Assembly (NCBI GenBank): GCA_026261815.1
Contig: JAMPIT010000269.1
Span: forward strand, 496,001 to 560,000
From: Monarcha castaneiventris obscurior
Lineage: Eukaryota; Chordata; Aves; Passeriformes; Monarchidae
Length of the DNA stretch: 64,000 nt
Direction of reading: 5' to 3'
Position numbers and translations under genes: made by a program. The notes under the pieces were generated by a model. The model was not told where the DNA came from and searched no databases. It saw only the letters and a program-made list of their open reading frames with translations. Positions 41,659-52,365 of this stretch are shown piece after piece. How positions within the stretch are numbered: position 1 is the stretch's first letter; the number at the start of each line of letters is the position of its first letter.

Positions 41659-42156
41659 CCTTCAAAAAATATAACATTTCTCCAATTAAAACCAAGCCCT
41701 GACAAGCACAGCTGATGGAAAACCGCCCAGGGCCCAGCCCGGGTCCCGCTGACTCCAGGGAATGGAAAAATCGGATTTCTCCCAAATCTGTGTCCCCCCC
41801 ACAGCTGCTGCATTTGGGGTTTGTCCATACCCATCCCTTTAAATTGGGATCCTGGGAGGGGTTCTGGGGTGCTGCTGATGGATTGGGCCCACACTTGGGA
41901 TGGAGCCAGCAGCTCCTGGGAATTCTGTACCCCAAAAACGAGCTGCTGGGATGGGTGGGGATGCAGCAGGGAGGGACTGGAAACAGAGCTGATAATTGTG
42001 CATCGATATATCTGGATATAAAAAATAGATGTGCGTAGTTGTAGCGTTGATAGTGATGGATAAAAGTCGAATTCCAGGCTGAATCCAGGCTGGTCCTGCA
42101 CGATCCACGCGCAGCCCGAGGTTCTCCGGGACACTCCAGAGGCAGGGGGTGGGTGC

Positions 42157-45100
42157 TCACATCGCAGATTTCATCTCCCACTCCTGGACAAACCCCGTGG
42201 GAGGGGATCAATCCCTCATTTCCCTGTGCTGTGGGATCGCCTCAACCCTTCCCACCTCCCCAAAATCCCGGAGTTACCTTCGTCTTCCGCATCACATTTC
42301 CCTTCCCCGCGGTGAGCGGGGACGGGGGCGGCCTCAGGGCGCTCCTCGCTGATGTGGTGCGCTTCAGCAGCGGCCTGAGGAACGATCCCTGAGGGAAAAA
42401 CAGCGGAAAAAGGCTGAGGGCTGCCCTCCAAACATCATTCCCCTTGTATTCCACACCTTCCCCGGCGTCCCCTCACCTCGGAGGCGGCCGAGCTGGCGGT
42501 GGCAGCGATGTGACCCTTCAGGGACTTGCCGAGGGCCAGCAGGTTCATCTCGGAGCCGGCTTTGAGCCTGCCCTTCCCGCAGCAGCTCCTCTCCAGCTGC
42601 CCCACCTTCTCCTCCAGCTTGGGAAAGGCTCTGCTCCCTGCAGGGACAGCGGGAGCGCTGCCAGGCCCGGGCACCCCTCGATCCCGGGCACCCCTCAACC
42701 TCGGGCACCCCTGGACCTCGGGCACCCCTCGACCTTGGGTACCCCTAAACCCCTGGCATCCCTCAACCCCGGGCACCCCTCAACCCCGGGCACCCCTCAA
42801 CCTCGGGCACCCCTCAACCTCGGGTACCCCTCGACCCCTGGCACCACTCGACCCCGGGCATCCCTCAACCTCGTGTACCCCTCAACCCCGGGCACCCCTT
42901 GACCCCGGGCACCCCTCAACCTCGGGAACCCCTCAACCCCGGGAACCTCTCAACCCCTGGCACCCCTCAATCCCGGGCACCCCTGGACCTCGGACACCCC
43001 TCAACCCCGGGTACCCCTCGATCCCGGGCACCCCTCAACCTCGGGTACCCCTCAACCCCGGGCACCCCTGGACCTCGGGCACCCCTCGATCCCGGGCACA
43101 CCTCAACCCCGGGCACCCCTCGACCCCGGGCACCCCTCAATCCCTAGCACCCCTCGACTCCGGGCACCCCTCGACCCCTCCGGCTGCTCCGGGCAGGACC
43201 AGAGCCCCTCCGTGCTCCTACCGACGAGGCCATCGAGCCCATCCCGAGTCCCCTTCCTCTCAGGCAGCGTCAGGGTGTGCTGGGAGCGGGAGAAATCCCT
43301 GCTCTGGAGGTTGGGGGTCTCCTTTGCCAACTCGGCGCTGGCAGGTCTGCCCCGGAGAGCTGCCGGGGGTGCTGGGGAGAGAGGGAGGAGGAGGGAGGGT
43401 CAGGAGGAAGGGCAGGGGAAGGATGGTGGGGAGGAGAGGCAGGGAAATGATGCTCGGGGGAAGAGGAGGGAGAGGATGGTGGGGAGGGAGGGAAGAGAGA
43501 GGACGATCAGGAGGGAGGGAAGAGAGAGGACGATCAGGAGGGAGGGAAGAGAAAGGAAGATCAGGAGAGAGGGAAGAGAGAGGACGATCAGGAGGGAGGG
43601 AAGAGAAAGGACGATCAGGAGGGAGGGAAGAGAGAGGACGATCAGAGGAAGGGAAGAAGAGGGACTCCGGAGAGGAAGCACAGGGGAAGGACACAGAAAT
43701 CCCGGCTCTCCTGGGCATCGCAGCCTCCACCCCAAGCACTAGGAGCTGGGGAATGAGGGGAGACCCCTCCGCAGCCCCGGGGGAGCTCCCAGCCCCTCTC
43801 ACCTGCCTGCGAGGGCCGGGCACTGCCCGGGCCGTGGCCGCTGGCACAGACGGGCAGGGCAGACACGGGTCTGCTGCGCTGCCCTTGCGCTGCCCGGTCC
43901 AGGCTCTGCTGCTGCGGAAGGAAGCCCGGGAGATGCCCGTGGGCAAGGGGACAGTGGCAGCGGGTCCCCCCACGCCGGGGGTCACGAGTGGGGGGCAAAG
44001 AGCTCCAGCAGAGGTTACCAGCTGCTGCAGCCGCTCCGCGTTGGAGCAGAGATGTTTTGGGGTCTCGGCTGGTGGGGGCTGCCCGAAGGGGTCGTCCATG
44101 TAGGCGTTGGGGGTCGGGACACGGCGCAGCAGCAGCCCCCTGCCAGGAGGGGATCCCGTTATTGCCCACACCTCACAGCGGAGCGGGAGGGCTGGGGGTG
44201 GGCGAAATCCTTACCCGGCAGCAGGGCGGCTGCTGGGCCTGGGGGGCCTGGGGGGTCTGGGGGGGGGCCCGGCACCCTTCTTGGGCTCCGCTCCTCCCCT
44301 GGCCTGCAGGGTCTTCAGCCAGGCTTCCCTCTCCTCATCCGAGCGTGCCTGGCACGGGGCAGAGCCTGGGCTCAGGGGGTGCCCCCCAGGAGGGGCACGG
44401 GGGGGTGCCCCAGGGGTCACTCACCTGCAGCAGGGCGAGCTCCCGGCCGCGCTGGGCGATGCGGATCCGGAGGTTTTGTGGGGAGCCGGCGGCCGCCCCC
44501 GGGGACACCTCGCAGCCGTCGAGGCGCAGGGCACAGAGGGGGCGCTGGGCAGTGCCAGGCTCCGGGAACATGCGCAGGGCTCCGTGCCGGACCGCGCACC
44601 AGAGCCGCTGCCAGCGCCCGCGGAGCCGCACCGCCAGGAACCCTGCGGGCAGCGCCGTCAGCCCCGGGCTCAGGGGGGCAGGACCCCCGCCTCACCCCGG
44701 CCCTTGGCACCCCTCACCTCCTTTGGCATCCTCTGAGGGCCGCGGGCTGCGGGCGGGGCTCTGCCGGCAGCGATCTTCCTCCTCCTCTTCCTCCTTGCCG
44801 AGCTGGAGGAGAGAGAGGGGGGATGAGGAGAGCCCCATCTCGGTGGGTTTCAGCCCCCTGCGCCCCTGACCCCCTCCCCAAGGCGGCTCTCCCCAGCATC
44901 ATCCAGCAGGGACACCGGGATCGGGGACTGGGGTGTGTTCCTGGCCCTTTCCCATTCCCGGCTTTCCCAAGGGACAAGCTCACCCTGGCGAGCCTGGCGG
45001 AGGGTGACGCTGGCACGCTGAGGGCTGCCAGCCCGCTCGGGGCATCGCTGCTCACCTCCTCGATCACCTGCCGAGGGAAACGCGCAGCGCTGCACCCCCG

Positions 45101-48100
45101 GGGCTCCTCAGAGCTCCTCACAACCCCGGGATGGGAGCTGGGGACAGACAGGATCATCCCCAGCTTCCCCCTCCCCGCCGGGAGCACCGGAGCAGGGCTG
45201 TGCCCCCAAAATTTCGCCCTCCCCACCCCACTCCTGCCCGGCTGCAACACCTCCAAACCTTCCTCCAGTCCTCAGCCTGCTGCCGGCTCTGGAAGCCGAT
45301 GACCAGCGCCTCTCCTGCCCTCCCCGTCACCTTCAGGGCGTGGGGCATCTTCTTGCCTCGCTTGTCTTTGTAGGTGACGCGGCAGCCGCGCAGGTCCAGC
45401 TCCAGCACCGGCTGCAGGTCAGCGGCGCACCTGAAGCACTGGGGGGGCACGGAGCGGTCAGGGGGGCACGGAGGGGTCAGTGGGGCACGGAGGGGTCAGG
45501 GGGGCACGGAGGGGTCCGGGGGGCACGGAGGGGTCAGGGGGGCACGGAGGGGTCCAGGGGGCACGGAGGGGTCAGGGGGACACGGAGGGGTCAGGAGAGG
45601 GGCACGGAGGGGTCCGGGGGGGGACACGGAGGGGTCGGGGGGAGGCACGGAGGGGTCAGTGGGAGGCACGGAGGGGTCAGGGGGGTACGGAGGGGTCAGG
45701 GGGGGCACGGAGGAGTCAGTGGGGCACGGAGGGGTCCGGGGGGCACGGAGGGGTCCGGGGGGCACGGAGAGCCGTTCCCACCCTCCATCCCTCCTCCCCT
45801 GCAGCCCCTCACCAGCAGCACGTGCTCCCGGACGATGAAGAGCTGCTTCGCCCACTGGCCGAGCCAGCGCTTCCTCCAGAGGAAGCCACAGAGCTGCGCC
45901 TCGGGTCGCCCGGGGGGCTCGGGCTCGGCGCTGGTGGCCGCTGGCCAGCGCAGGTAGTGGGCACGGTCCGTCACCCCTTCCTCCTCCTCATCCTCCTCCT
46001 CCTCATCCTCTCCGTACGACTCGTAGTGGCTGCTGTCGCTGTCGCCACCGCCTGGGAGCCGGGATGGGGTCAGGGCTCGGGGGGCGCGGGGGTGCTGGGG
46101 AGGGGGCTCGGGGGGCTCCTCACCGCTTGTGCCACGGCCCGGGGGTTCGGCGTCTTCGTAGGAGCCGTCGGCTGCTGGGCACGGGGGGGAGGCCGGCGCT
46201 TGGTTCTGGGGGTACAAGGGGTGCTCCAAAGAACCTCGCAGGGTCCCCAAGGCACTGCCAGGGGGCTCTGCCAGGAGCGGGTGGGCACCGAGGGCACCTC
46301 CCGGCCTGCTCGGACCCCTCGTGCGAGCAAGATCGGCCACCGGTGCCATCCCTGGCACATCCCCGGGCTCCTCTGCCAGCCCCTGCCCGTGCCCTCCTCA
46401 CCCCTCGGCGCAGGCTCGAGGCGCTGCCCGGGCGGCACTCGCAGCCTCTGCCTCCCTCTGCATCCGCCGTCCTGGATCCTGCGGGGAAAATCAGCAGCGG
46501 CAGCGCTGTGCCGGGGCGCTGAGGGGTCGGGAACCCCCCCAAATCACTCACGGAGGAGGAGATGGGGGGTGGATCGAAGGGGGGGGACTCACCCGGGCTG
46601 GTCCGGCCCTGAGGGGTGCCCGGGGAGGGCGAGAGGCAGCGCATGATCATGTACTCTGCATCCTCTGCTGCGGGGGGAGCTCCGGGTCACGGCCCCCGCT
46701 CCCCGACCCTGCCCCGCTGCCCACCGGGCACGGCCCGGGGGCTTCCCCCCGCCCCCAGCCCCGCACTCACACGGGGGGCTCTGCAGCCGCGACAGGAGGT
46801 CGGACACGGAGTTTTTCTTGGCCCGAGCTGAGGCGCTGAGGCTTTCCCGGTCCAGGATGAGCAGGAAGGACCTCAGGTCCGACAGGAGCTTGTCCAGGTC
46901 TGCGGGGGGACGGGGATGTGCCACCGCACCCTGCACAGGACGCTGCGGGCAGGGGTCCCCAGCGCTGGGGCGGGGCTGGGGGGGTCCCCGATGCCTTGGG
47001 GAGGGTCTCCGGTGCCATGGGGGGCTCCTCGCTGCCATGGGGAGGGTCCCCGGTACCATGGAAGGGGGTCCCTGATGCCATGGGGGGGTCCCGATGCCAT
47101 GGGGAGGGTCCCCGATGCCTTGGGGAGGGTCTCCGGTGCCATGGGGAGGGTCCCCGGTACCATGGGGGGGGTCTCCGATGCCATGGGGGGGTCCTCGATG
47201 CCTGGGGGGGGGGGGTCCCCGAGGCCATGGGAGGGTCCCCGATGCCATGGGAGGCTCCTCGATGCCTGGGGGGGGGGTCCCCGATGTCATGGGGGGTCCT
47301 CGAGGCCTTGGGGGGGTCCCCCATGCCTTGGGGGAGTCCCCGATGCCTTGGGGGTGTCCCCGATGCCTTAGAGGGGGTCCCCGATGTCTCCGGGGAGTCC
47401 CCGTTGCCATGGGGGAGTCCCCGATGTCTCGGGGGAGTCCCCGATGCCATGGGGGAGTCCCCGATGCCATGGGGGTTACGTGCCCTGTGCCACCCGCCCT
47501 GCCCTGCTCCGGCACCTGCCCTGGCCGGGCACAGTCGGGCCATTGACCGGTCCCCGGGGGGCCGGGGGAGGATGAGGAGGGGGACCCGGGACCTGCGGGG
47601 ATGAAGGCTCCTCTGTGTGCCCTCACAGAGCTGGTTTGTTCCCGGTTGGACCGGGGCAGCCACGGCCGGGGGGCTGCGCTGGTGCTGCTCCGCCACGTGC
47701 GGAGGAGGAGAAGGAAGAGGAAGAGGAGGAGGAGGAAGAAGAGGCCTGGCAGCCTCTGGAGCAGCTGATGAAGGCTGAAAAGCTGGGCATTCACCCACCG
47801 CCCCCCTCCGAGGGCAGGCACAGCCGGGGACCCCCGGGAAGGACAGAGAGGGACAAGGAGCTGCTTTGTGAGCGGACAACGGGAGAGCCGGGACGGCACC
47901 GCCTCCACGCCGTGGTGCCCCGGGAGACTCCTGGCACGGGGAGAGGGCCCAGTTTGGGGTCCGTGCAGGCGTCGCATGCCCCGAGGGAGCGAGGGGCAGA
48001 GCAGGACCAGGAACATCCTCAGTCTGTCCCCTGTCCCTGCTCCTGCAGGGTCCCGTCGCCCTGTGCACCTCCAGATGCCAGCTCAGGAGGGGGCAGAGGT

Positions 48101-50458
48101 CCCTCAGTGTCCCTCAGTGTCCCTCAGTGTCCCCCAGGGTCCCTCAATGTCCCTCAGGGTCCCTCAGTGTCCCTCAGGGTCTCTCAGTGTCCCTCAGTGT
48201 CCCTCAGTGTCCCTCAGGGTCCCTCAATGTCCCTCAATGTCCCTCAGTGCCCCTCAGTGTCCCCCAGGGTCCCTCAGTGTCCCTCAGTGTCCCCCAGGGT
48301 CCCTCAGTGCCCCTCAGTGTCCCCCAGGATCCCTCAGTGTCCCTTAGGGTCCCTCAATGTCCCTCAATGTCCCTCAGTGCCCCTCAGTGTCCCCCAGGGT
48401 CCCTCAATGTCCCTCAGTGTCCCTCAGTGTCCCTCAGGGTCCCTCAGTGTCCCTCAATGTCCCTCAGTGTCCCTCAGTGTCCCTCAATGTCCTGCAGTGT
48501 CCCTCAGGGTCCCTCAGTGTCCCTCAGTGTCCCTCAGGGTCCCTCAGTGTCCCTCAGGGTCCCTCGGTGTCCCTTAGGGTCCCTCAGTGTCCCTCGGTGT
48601 CCCTCAGGGTCCCTCAGGGTCCCTCAGCCCTCCGGGGGTCTCTGCCCGGCTCCCCCCAAGGCTCCTTCCTGCCCTGCATCTGGAATTGCTTTGCACAGCC
48701 CCGCTCCAGCCTCTGCTCCCTGCTCCCAGCTGGCATCAAACATTCCAGACCCCGGCACCCCCTGGCACAGGTCTGGCAGTGCCAGCTGCCCCCAGCCCCC
48801 TCCCAATCCCACCTCCGATCCCATTTCCCAGCTGGAAAGGGACAATCCCAACAAAAGCCACCGCCAGCAATGTGACCCCGCCACCTCACATCCCCGAATC
48901 CCACATTTCCCTGGCTTCACAGGGATGCGGTGCACCCCAAAAAGAAGGTGGCAGCGCCTGGGTGAGGAGAGGGCGGGGGGGGGGAGGAGCCCCCCAAGCC
49001 CTGCGTGTGTTACAGGGGGTGGGAATGAAGCCCCCTCCCCACGAGGTGCCGGCACGGGGGGACCCCCGAGCCCTCCGCTGTGTCCCCGGCCCGGGGAGCC
49101 CACACCCTGCCCGGGGGGACAGGAAACATCTGGCAGCGCAGTCCGCCCGAGCAGCGCCGGAGCTGGGCCCAAACATCTGGATTTCCCTGGAAACCGGGCA
49201 AGGGAAGGAGGTGGGAGGTGGGGGGGGGGACACCAGATCCCTGCGGGAAAAGCGGGGAGGGGCTGGGGTAGGGGCTGGCTGGAGGGACCTGCGGGCGGTG
49301 TGGGGGGACACTGGGGTTGTCCCCCCTCCCCTGGCCAGCGGGCCCGGCTCTTCCCCTCCCTTTCTTTCTGCTCTCCTCCGCCCAGGCCGAATTCCTCGGC
49401 AATGACATCTCCGTCCACTCACCCTTTTGCCCTCTCTGCAGCCCCCGCCGCGCTCCCTCCCCAGGCCCCTCTGCCCTGTGCGGGGCAGCGATCCGTGCCC
49501 GGCGGTGCCCAGCGGTGCCCAGCGGTGCCCAGCTGTGCCCAGCTGTGCCCGCAGCCGGTGCAGGGCGGGCAGGGGCTGCCCTCGGGCCTGGCCCGGTGCC
49601 CGCTGCCTGCTGCCGTGCCAAGGGCAGGCGGCCGCGATGGAAAACATCTGCCTCGGTCTGCGGCCCCCCAAAACACACGCACGGAGCTTCTCCTAGCAAA
49701 GCTCGCTGCTCCCGCGCTGTGGCATCCTCGCCCCGGTGCCATCCTCGTGGGAGGAGGAGGAGGAGGAGGAGGAGGAGGAGGAGGAGGAGGAGGAGGAGGA
49801 AGGACGGGGCGGCCCCAGGGATGCCATGGGAACGCGGCGTGCCCGGCTGATGCCCGGCTGCCATTCGGGGCTGCCATTTGGGGTTGCCCTGAGTCTCCGT
49901 GGGGATTTATCGGTGCCCGAGGGGTGCGGAGGTGCCCCGGGGGACCCCGGGGGTGGCTCTGGCCCAGCTCGGCATGACTCAGAGGAGGCTGCGGGGAGCT
50001 GCTGGCGGCCCCAGCGTGACTCGTCATGTGCGGAGGCTCCAGGCCACGGCTCCGGGGTGGGGACGCTTCCCCCTCACGGCCGCTGCACCCCCAAAGTGCC
50101 CCCGGGAGGCCGCTGGCCTCGCCCACCCTGCCATGGCACCGCAGAGTCGGGGGGAGGACACCCCGTCCCTCCTCGTCCCCTCACCTCCATCCCTTCCCCT
50201 CCAGCAGCCATCCCGCAGCTCCCCGCACCCCTTTTCCACCCTCTGCTCCTTCCCCGAGCCCCCTTTTCCACCCTCTGCTCCTTCCCCGAACCCCCTTTTC
50301 CCTTCCACGCCCTCGCGGGCACCCCACACCCGCGTGGGCACCCCCACGCAGCCTCCCCCGTGCTCTGAACCCTCTTTTCCAACCCCTTTTTTAGGTTTTT
50401 TCTCCCCCTCCCCAGGCTCGCATCCCTCTGGACCCCCCGTACCTCTCTGCCGGGACAT
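42157..50458 (-). CDS. AFAP1-family actin filament adaptor, probable fourth paralog, 17 exons
   Basis: Exons in transcript order: 50458-50443, 46899-46771, 46667-46593, 46478-46402, 46205-46124, 46051-45813, 45438-45259, 45067-44984, 44802-44718, 44642-44425, 44348-44215, 44139-44019, 43911-43803, 43371-43222, 42637-42477, 42388-42278 and 42183-42157, giving 665 residues. The N-terminus [20 protein letters not shown] matches the AFAP1L1/AFAP1L2 start. Next come a YxxM at Y54 (EYMIM), the acidic [15 protein letters not shown]1 (about 175-270, [19 protein letters not shown]), PH2 (about 323-410, [18 protein letters not shown]), a proline-rich stretch, [10 protein letters not shown] and a C-terminus [15 protein letters not shown] like family members. 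It most resembles AFAP1L2 (XB130). Half of the usual coiled coil is missing. It is neither AFAP1, AFAP1L1 nor AFAP1L2 by context. The 16-bp first exon is inferred from phase and homology. Confidence 0.92.
42655..43190. repeat. 18-bp minisatellite in an AFAP1-like intron
   Basis: About 29 units of GGGCACCCCTCAACCTCG. Multiple of three, so it reads open in plus-strand frames. Confidence 0.96.
43380..43665. repeat. purine-rich minisatellite in an AFAP1-like intron
   Basis: About 10 units of 27-30 bp around GGGAAGAGAGAGGACGATCA. Strong purine/pyrimidine strand bias. Confidence 0.95.
45440..45775. repeat. 18-bp minisatellite in the AFAP1-like PH1 intron
   Basis: About 18 units of GGGGCACGGAGGGGTCAG between the two exons that encode PH1. 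Confidence 0.97.
46960..47480. repeat. minisatellite in AFAP1-like intron 1
   Basis: Units of 18-21 bp such as GGGGGTCCCCGATGCCATGG, about 26 copies, just upstream of coding exon 2. Confidence 0.96.
47481..48090. other. AFAP1-like intron 1, no gene seen
   Basis: Unique GC-rich sequence with a GGAGGA tract (47700-47745). Long frames exist but none shows a known family. Confidence 0.5.
48095..48640. repeat. 10-bp minisatellite in AFAP1-like intron 1
   Basis: More than 50 copies of GTCCCTCAGT with AGGGTCCCTCA and AATGTCCCTCA variants. It gives S-V-P-Q repeats in all plus frames. Confidence 0.97.
48641..50440. other. AFAP1-like intron 1, no gene seen
   Basis: GC-rich sequence with GGTGCCCAGC units (49500-49550), a (GGA)n tract at 49747-49800 and CCTTTTCCACCCTCTGCTCC repeats near 50230-50300. 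No coding homology recognised on either strand. Confidence 0.5.
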
Positions 50459-50474
50459 GGTGCGGGAGCGCTCA

Positions 50475-50770
50475 CATCGTGCTGAGACCGGGATCGGGAT
50501 TGGGATTGGGACCGGGATGGGGACCGGGATCGGGACCGGGATCGGGATCGGGAAAGGGATAGGGATCGGGATCGGGACCGGGATCGGGATTGGGATTGGG
50601 ACCGGGATGGGGACCGGGATCGGGACCGAGACTGGGACCGGGGTGGGGATCAGGATCGGGATCGGGATCGGGACCGGGACCGGGATTGGGACCGGGACCG
50701 GGACAGGGATTGGGACAGGGATTGGGACTGGGATCAGGACCGGAACCGGGACCGGGAGCGGGGCAGCGCT
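50475..50770. repeat. GGGATC/GGGACC hexamer array upstream of the AFAP1-like start
   Basis: About 48 hexamers of GGGATC, GGGACC and GGGATT. It begins only about 25 bp upstream of the AFAP1-like ATG, so it lies in the 5' UTR or core promoter. It reads PIPIPVP on the minus strand. Confidence 0.95.
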
Positions 50771-50900
50771 GTCCCGGCCCGGCTCGGCTCGCACACGCCC
50801 TGCGGGCCCCCAGCACAGCCCGGCCGGGGCGGGAGGAAGGCGGGGAAGGGCTCCGCATCCTCCTCGGAGCAGCACCGCCATCTGCAGGGACCCGGGCTCG
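50771..50900 (-). promoter_or_regulatory. CpG-rich candidate promoter, AFAP1-like gene
   Basis: CpG-dense DNA (CGGCCCGGCTCGGCTCGC, GCCCGGCCGGGGCGGG) between the hexamer array and the 3' end of DMTN. No TATA box seen. The transcription start is unknown. Confidence 0.35.
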
Positions 50901-50997
50901 GGGACAAGGAGCGGGTCCGAGGGGGATTTTTGGAGGAGGTGGTGGAAGTGGGGGGAAGGAAAGCTGCGGAGCCGGGCTGGATAAAGCCATTTCACCT

Positions 50998-51003
50998 TTA
51001 ATT
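50998..51003 (-). terminator. poly(A) signal variant ATTAAA, DMTN
   Basis: TTTAAT on the plus strand reads ATTAAA on the minus strand, about 1.36 kb after the DMTN stop. The 3' UTR (51004-52365) includes a short TATATAT tract (51110-51135) and otherwise unremarkable GC-rich DNA. Confidence 0.45.
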
Positions 51004-52365
51004 GTAAGCAAAAAATCACTCTCACGCGGATTCTCCGACACCAGCAAATAAAATAAACTCTAACAAAAACAGAGAAAGTGAATCACTGTAGTCCAGTCCG
51101 AAAACAACCCATATTTATATATATATTTATAGATATGTCGTTCGTAGCAGTGAAAGGCAAGTATGGGCCAGTGAATTCCCGATAAATTACATTCTTTACA
51201 TCCCAACAAGGTCTAGCGGCTGGAAAAGTGGCTGGAAACAGAAACCCGGGAGCGGTGAGGGCGGGCCAAAGGGGGGGTGGGGGGTGCGGGGACAGAGGGG
51301 TCCTGCCCAAAACGTGTGCCTGGAGAGGGGATGGGGGTGAGAGGGGAAGGTGCCGAGCCCTGTCTGAGCGGCCGGGGGGGTGGGGGGCGGCACAGGGGGA
51401 CACTGCCCAGACCCCCCCGGGGGTGCCCGCGGTGCCCATGGAGCCGTGCCCTGCCCCGGATCCATCGCCGCTCTTCCTCATCCCAGCCCAACATCCCAGT
51501 TCATGCCCCCAGTGCCCTCCTGTACCCCCCCAAATCACCGCCCCGGTGCCCCCCCTGCACTCCCCCGCCCCTCCTGCACCCCCACCAGTGCATCCCCCCC
51601 TCCCCACACCCGCAGCTGGAAATGCACCGGGAGCTGCCCCAGGGTCCCACTGGGATTCCCCCCACCCCAATTCTGCCACCCCAGGGTGCTCCCCCTGCCC
51701 GGAGCAGTGAGGGGAGGGGGGGTTTGGCAGTGTCCTTGGGGGTCCCTCCTGGCACAGCAGGGACCGGGGCTGGGGGTCTTTGGGGGGGGGGGCTGCAGTG
51801 GGGGGGGGCTGCAGTGGGATTTGGGCCTGGCTTTGCCGGGAGAACATCGGTCTGGCAGTGTCGGCCCCCGGGCTCTTCCCAAACCTCAGGGTGAGGGGGC
51901 AGGGGCACTTTGGGGGGCACTTTGGGGGTCACCCGGGGGTGGGGGGGGGGGCTGCGGACCCCCAGGGAGGAGGGGACCCTCCCCATTGCCCTCCCCTCGG
52001 AGCCAGCCAAAAGCAGAGCCGGGCACTGCCCCACCAACATTCCCGGGGGGGGGGAAAAGAGGGGCACAAAACCCCCAAACCTCCCCAAAAACTCCCCAAA
52101 AACCTCCCCAAAACGTCCCCAAATCCTCCCCAAACCTCCCCTCCCGGCTGAACCGTGCCTGCTGCCGGGCGGGGGCTGCCCCAGGCACGTTCGAGCCGCC
52201 CCAATCCCGTTCCCCTGCAGGAGGATCGAGGGTTGGGGGGCAGATTTGGAGGGGACTGGAGGATCCGGGAAAGGTTGTGGGGTGGGGAACCCCAATAAAA
52301 ACCGGCTGAGAGCCCTAAAGCGGTTACACGGCGCGACACGGACGGAGCTCGGGGCCGAGGAGGGC

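Noticed and set aside
48095..48640. CRISPR-like array of short regular repeats
   Set aside because: Units are contiguous with no unique spacers and the window is a vertebrate nuclear genome.
47615..49977. [14 protein letters not shown] repeat frames
   Set aside because: Come from the 10-bp GTCCCTCAGT array, open in all three plus frames, within intron 1 of the AFAP1-like gene.
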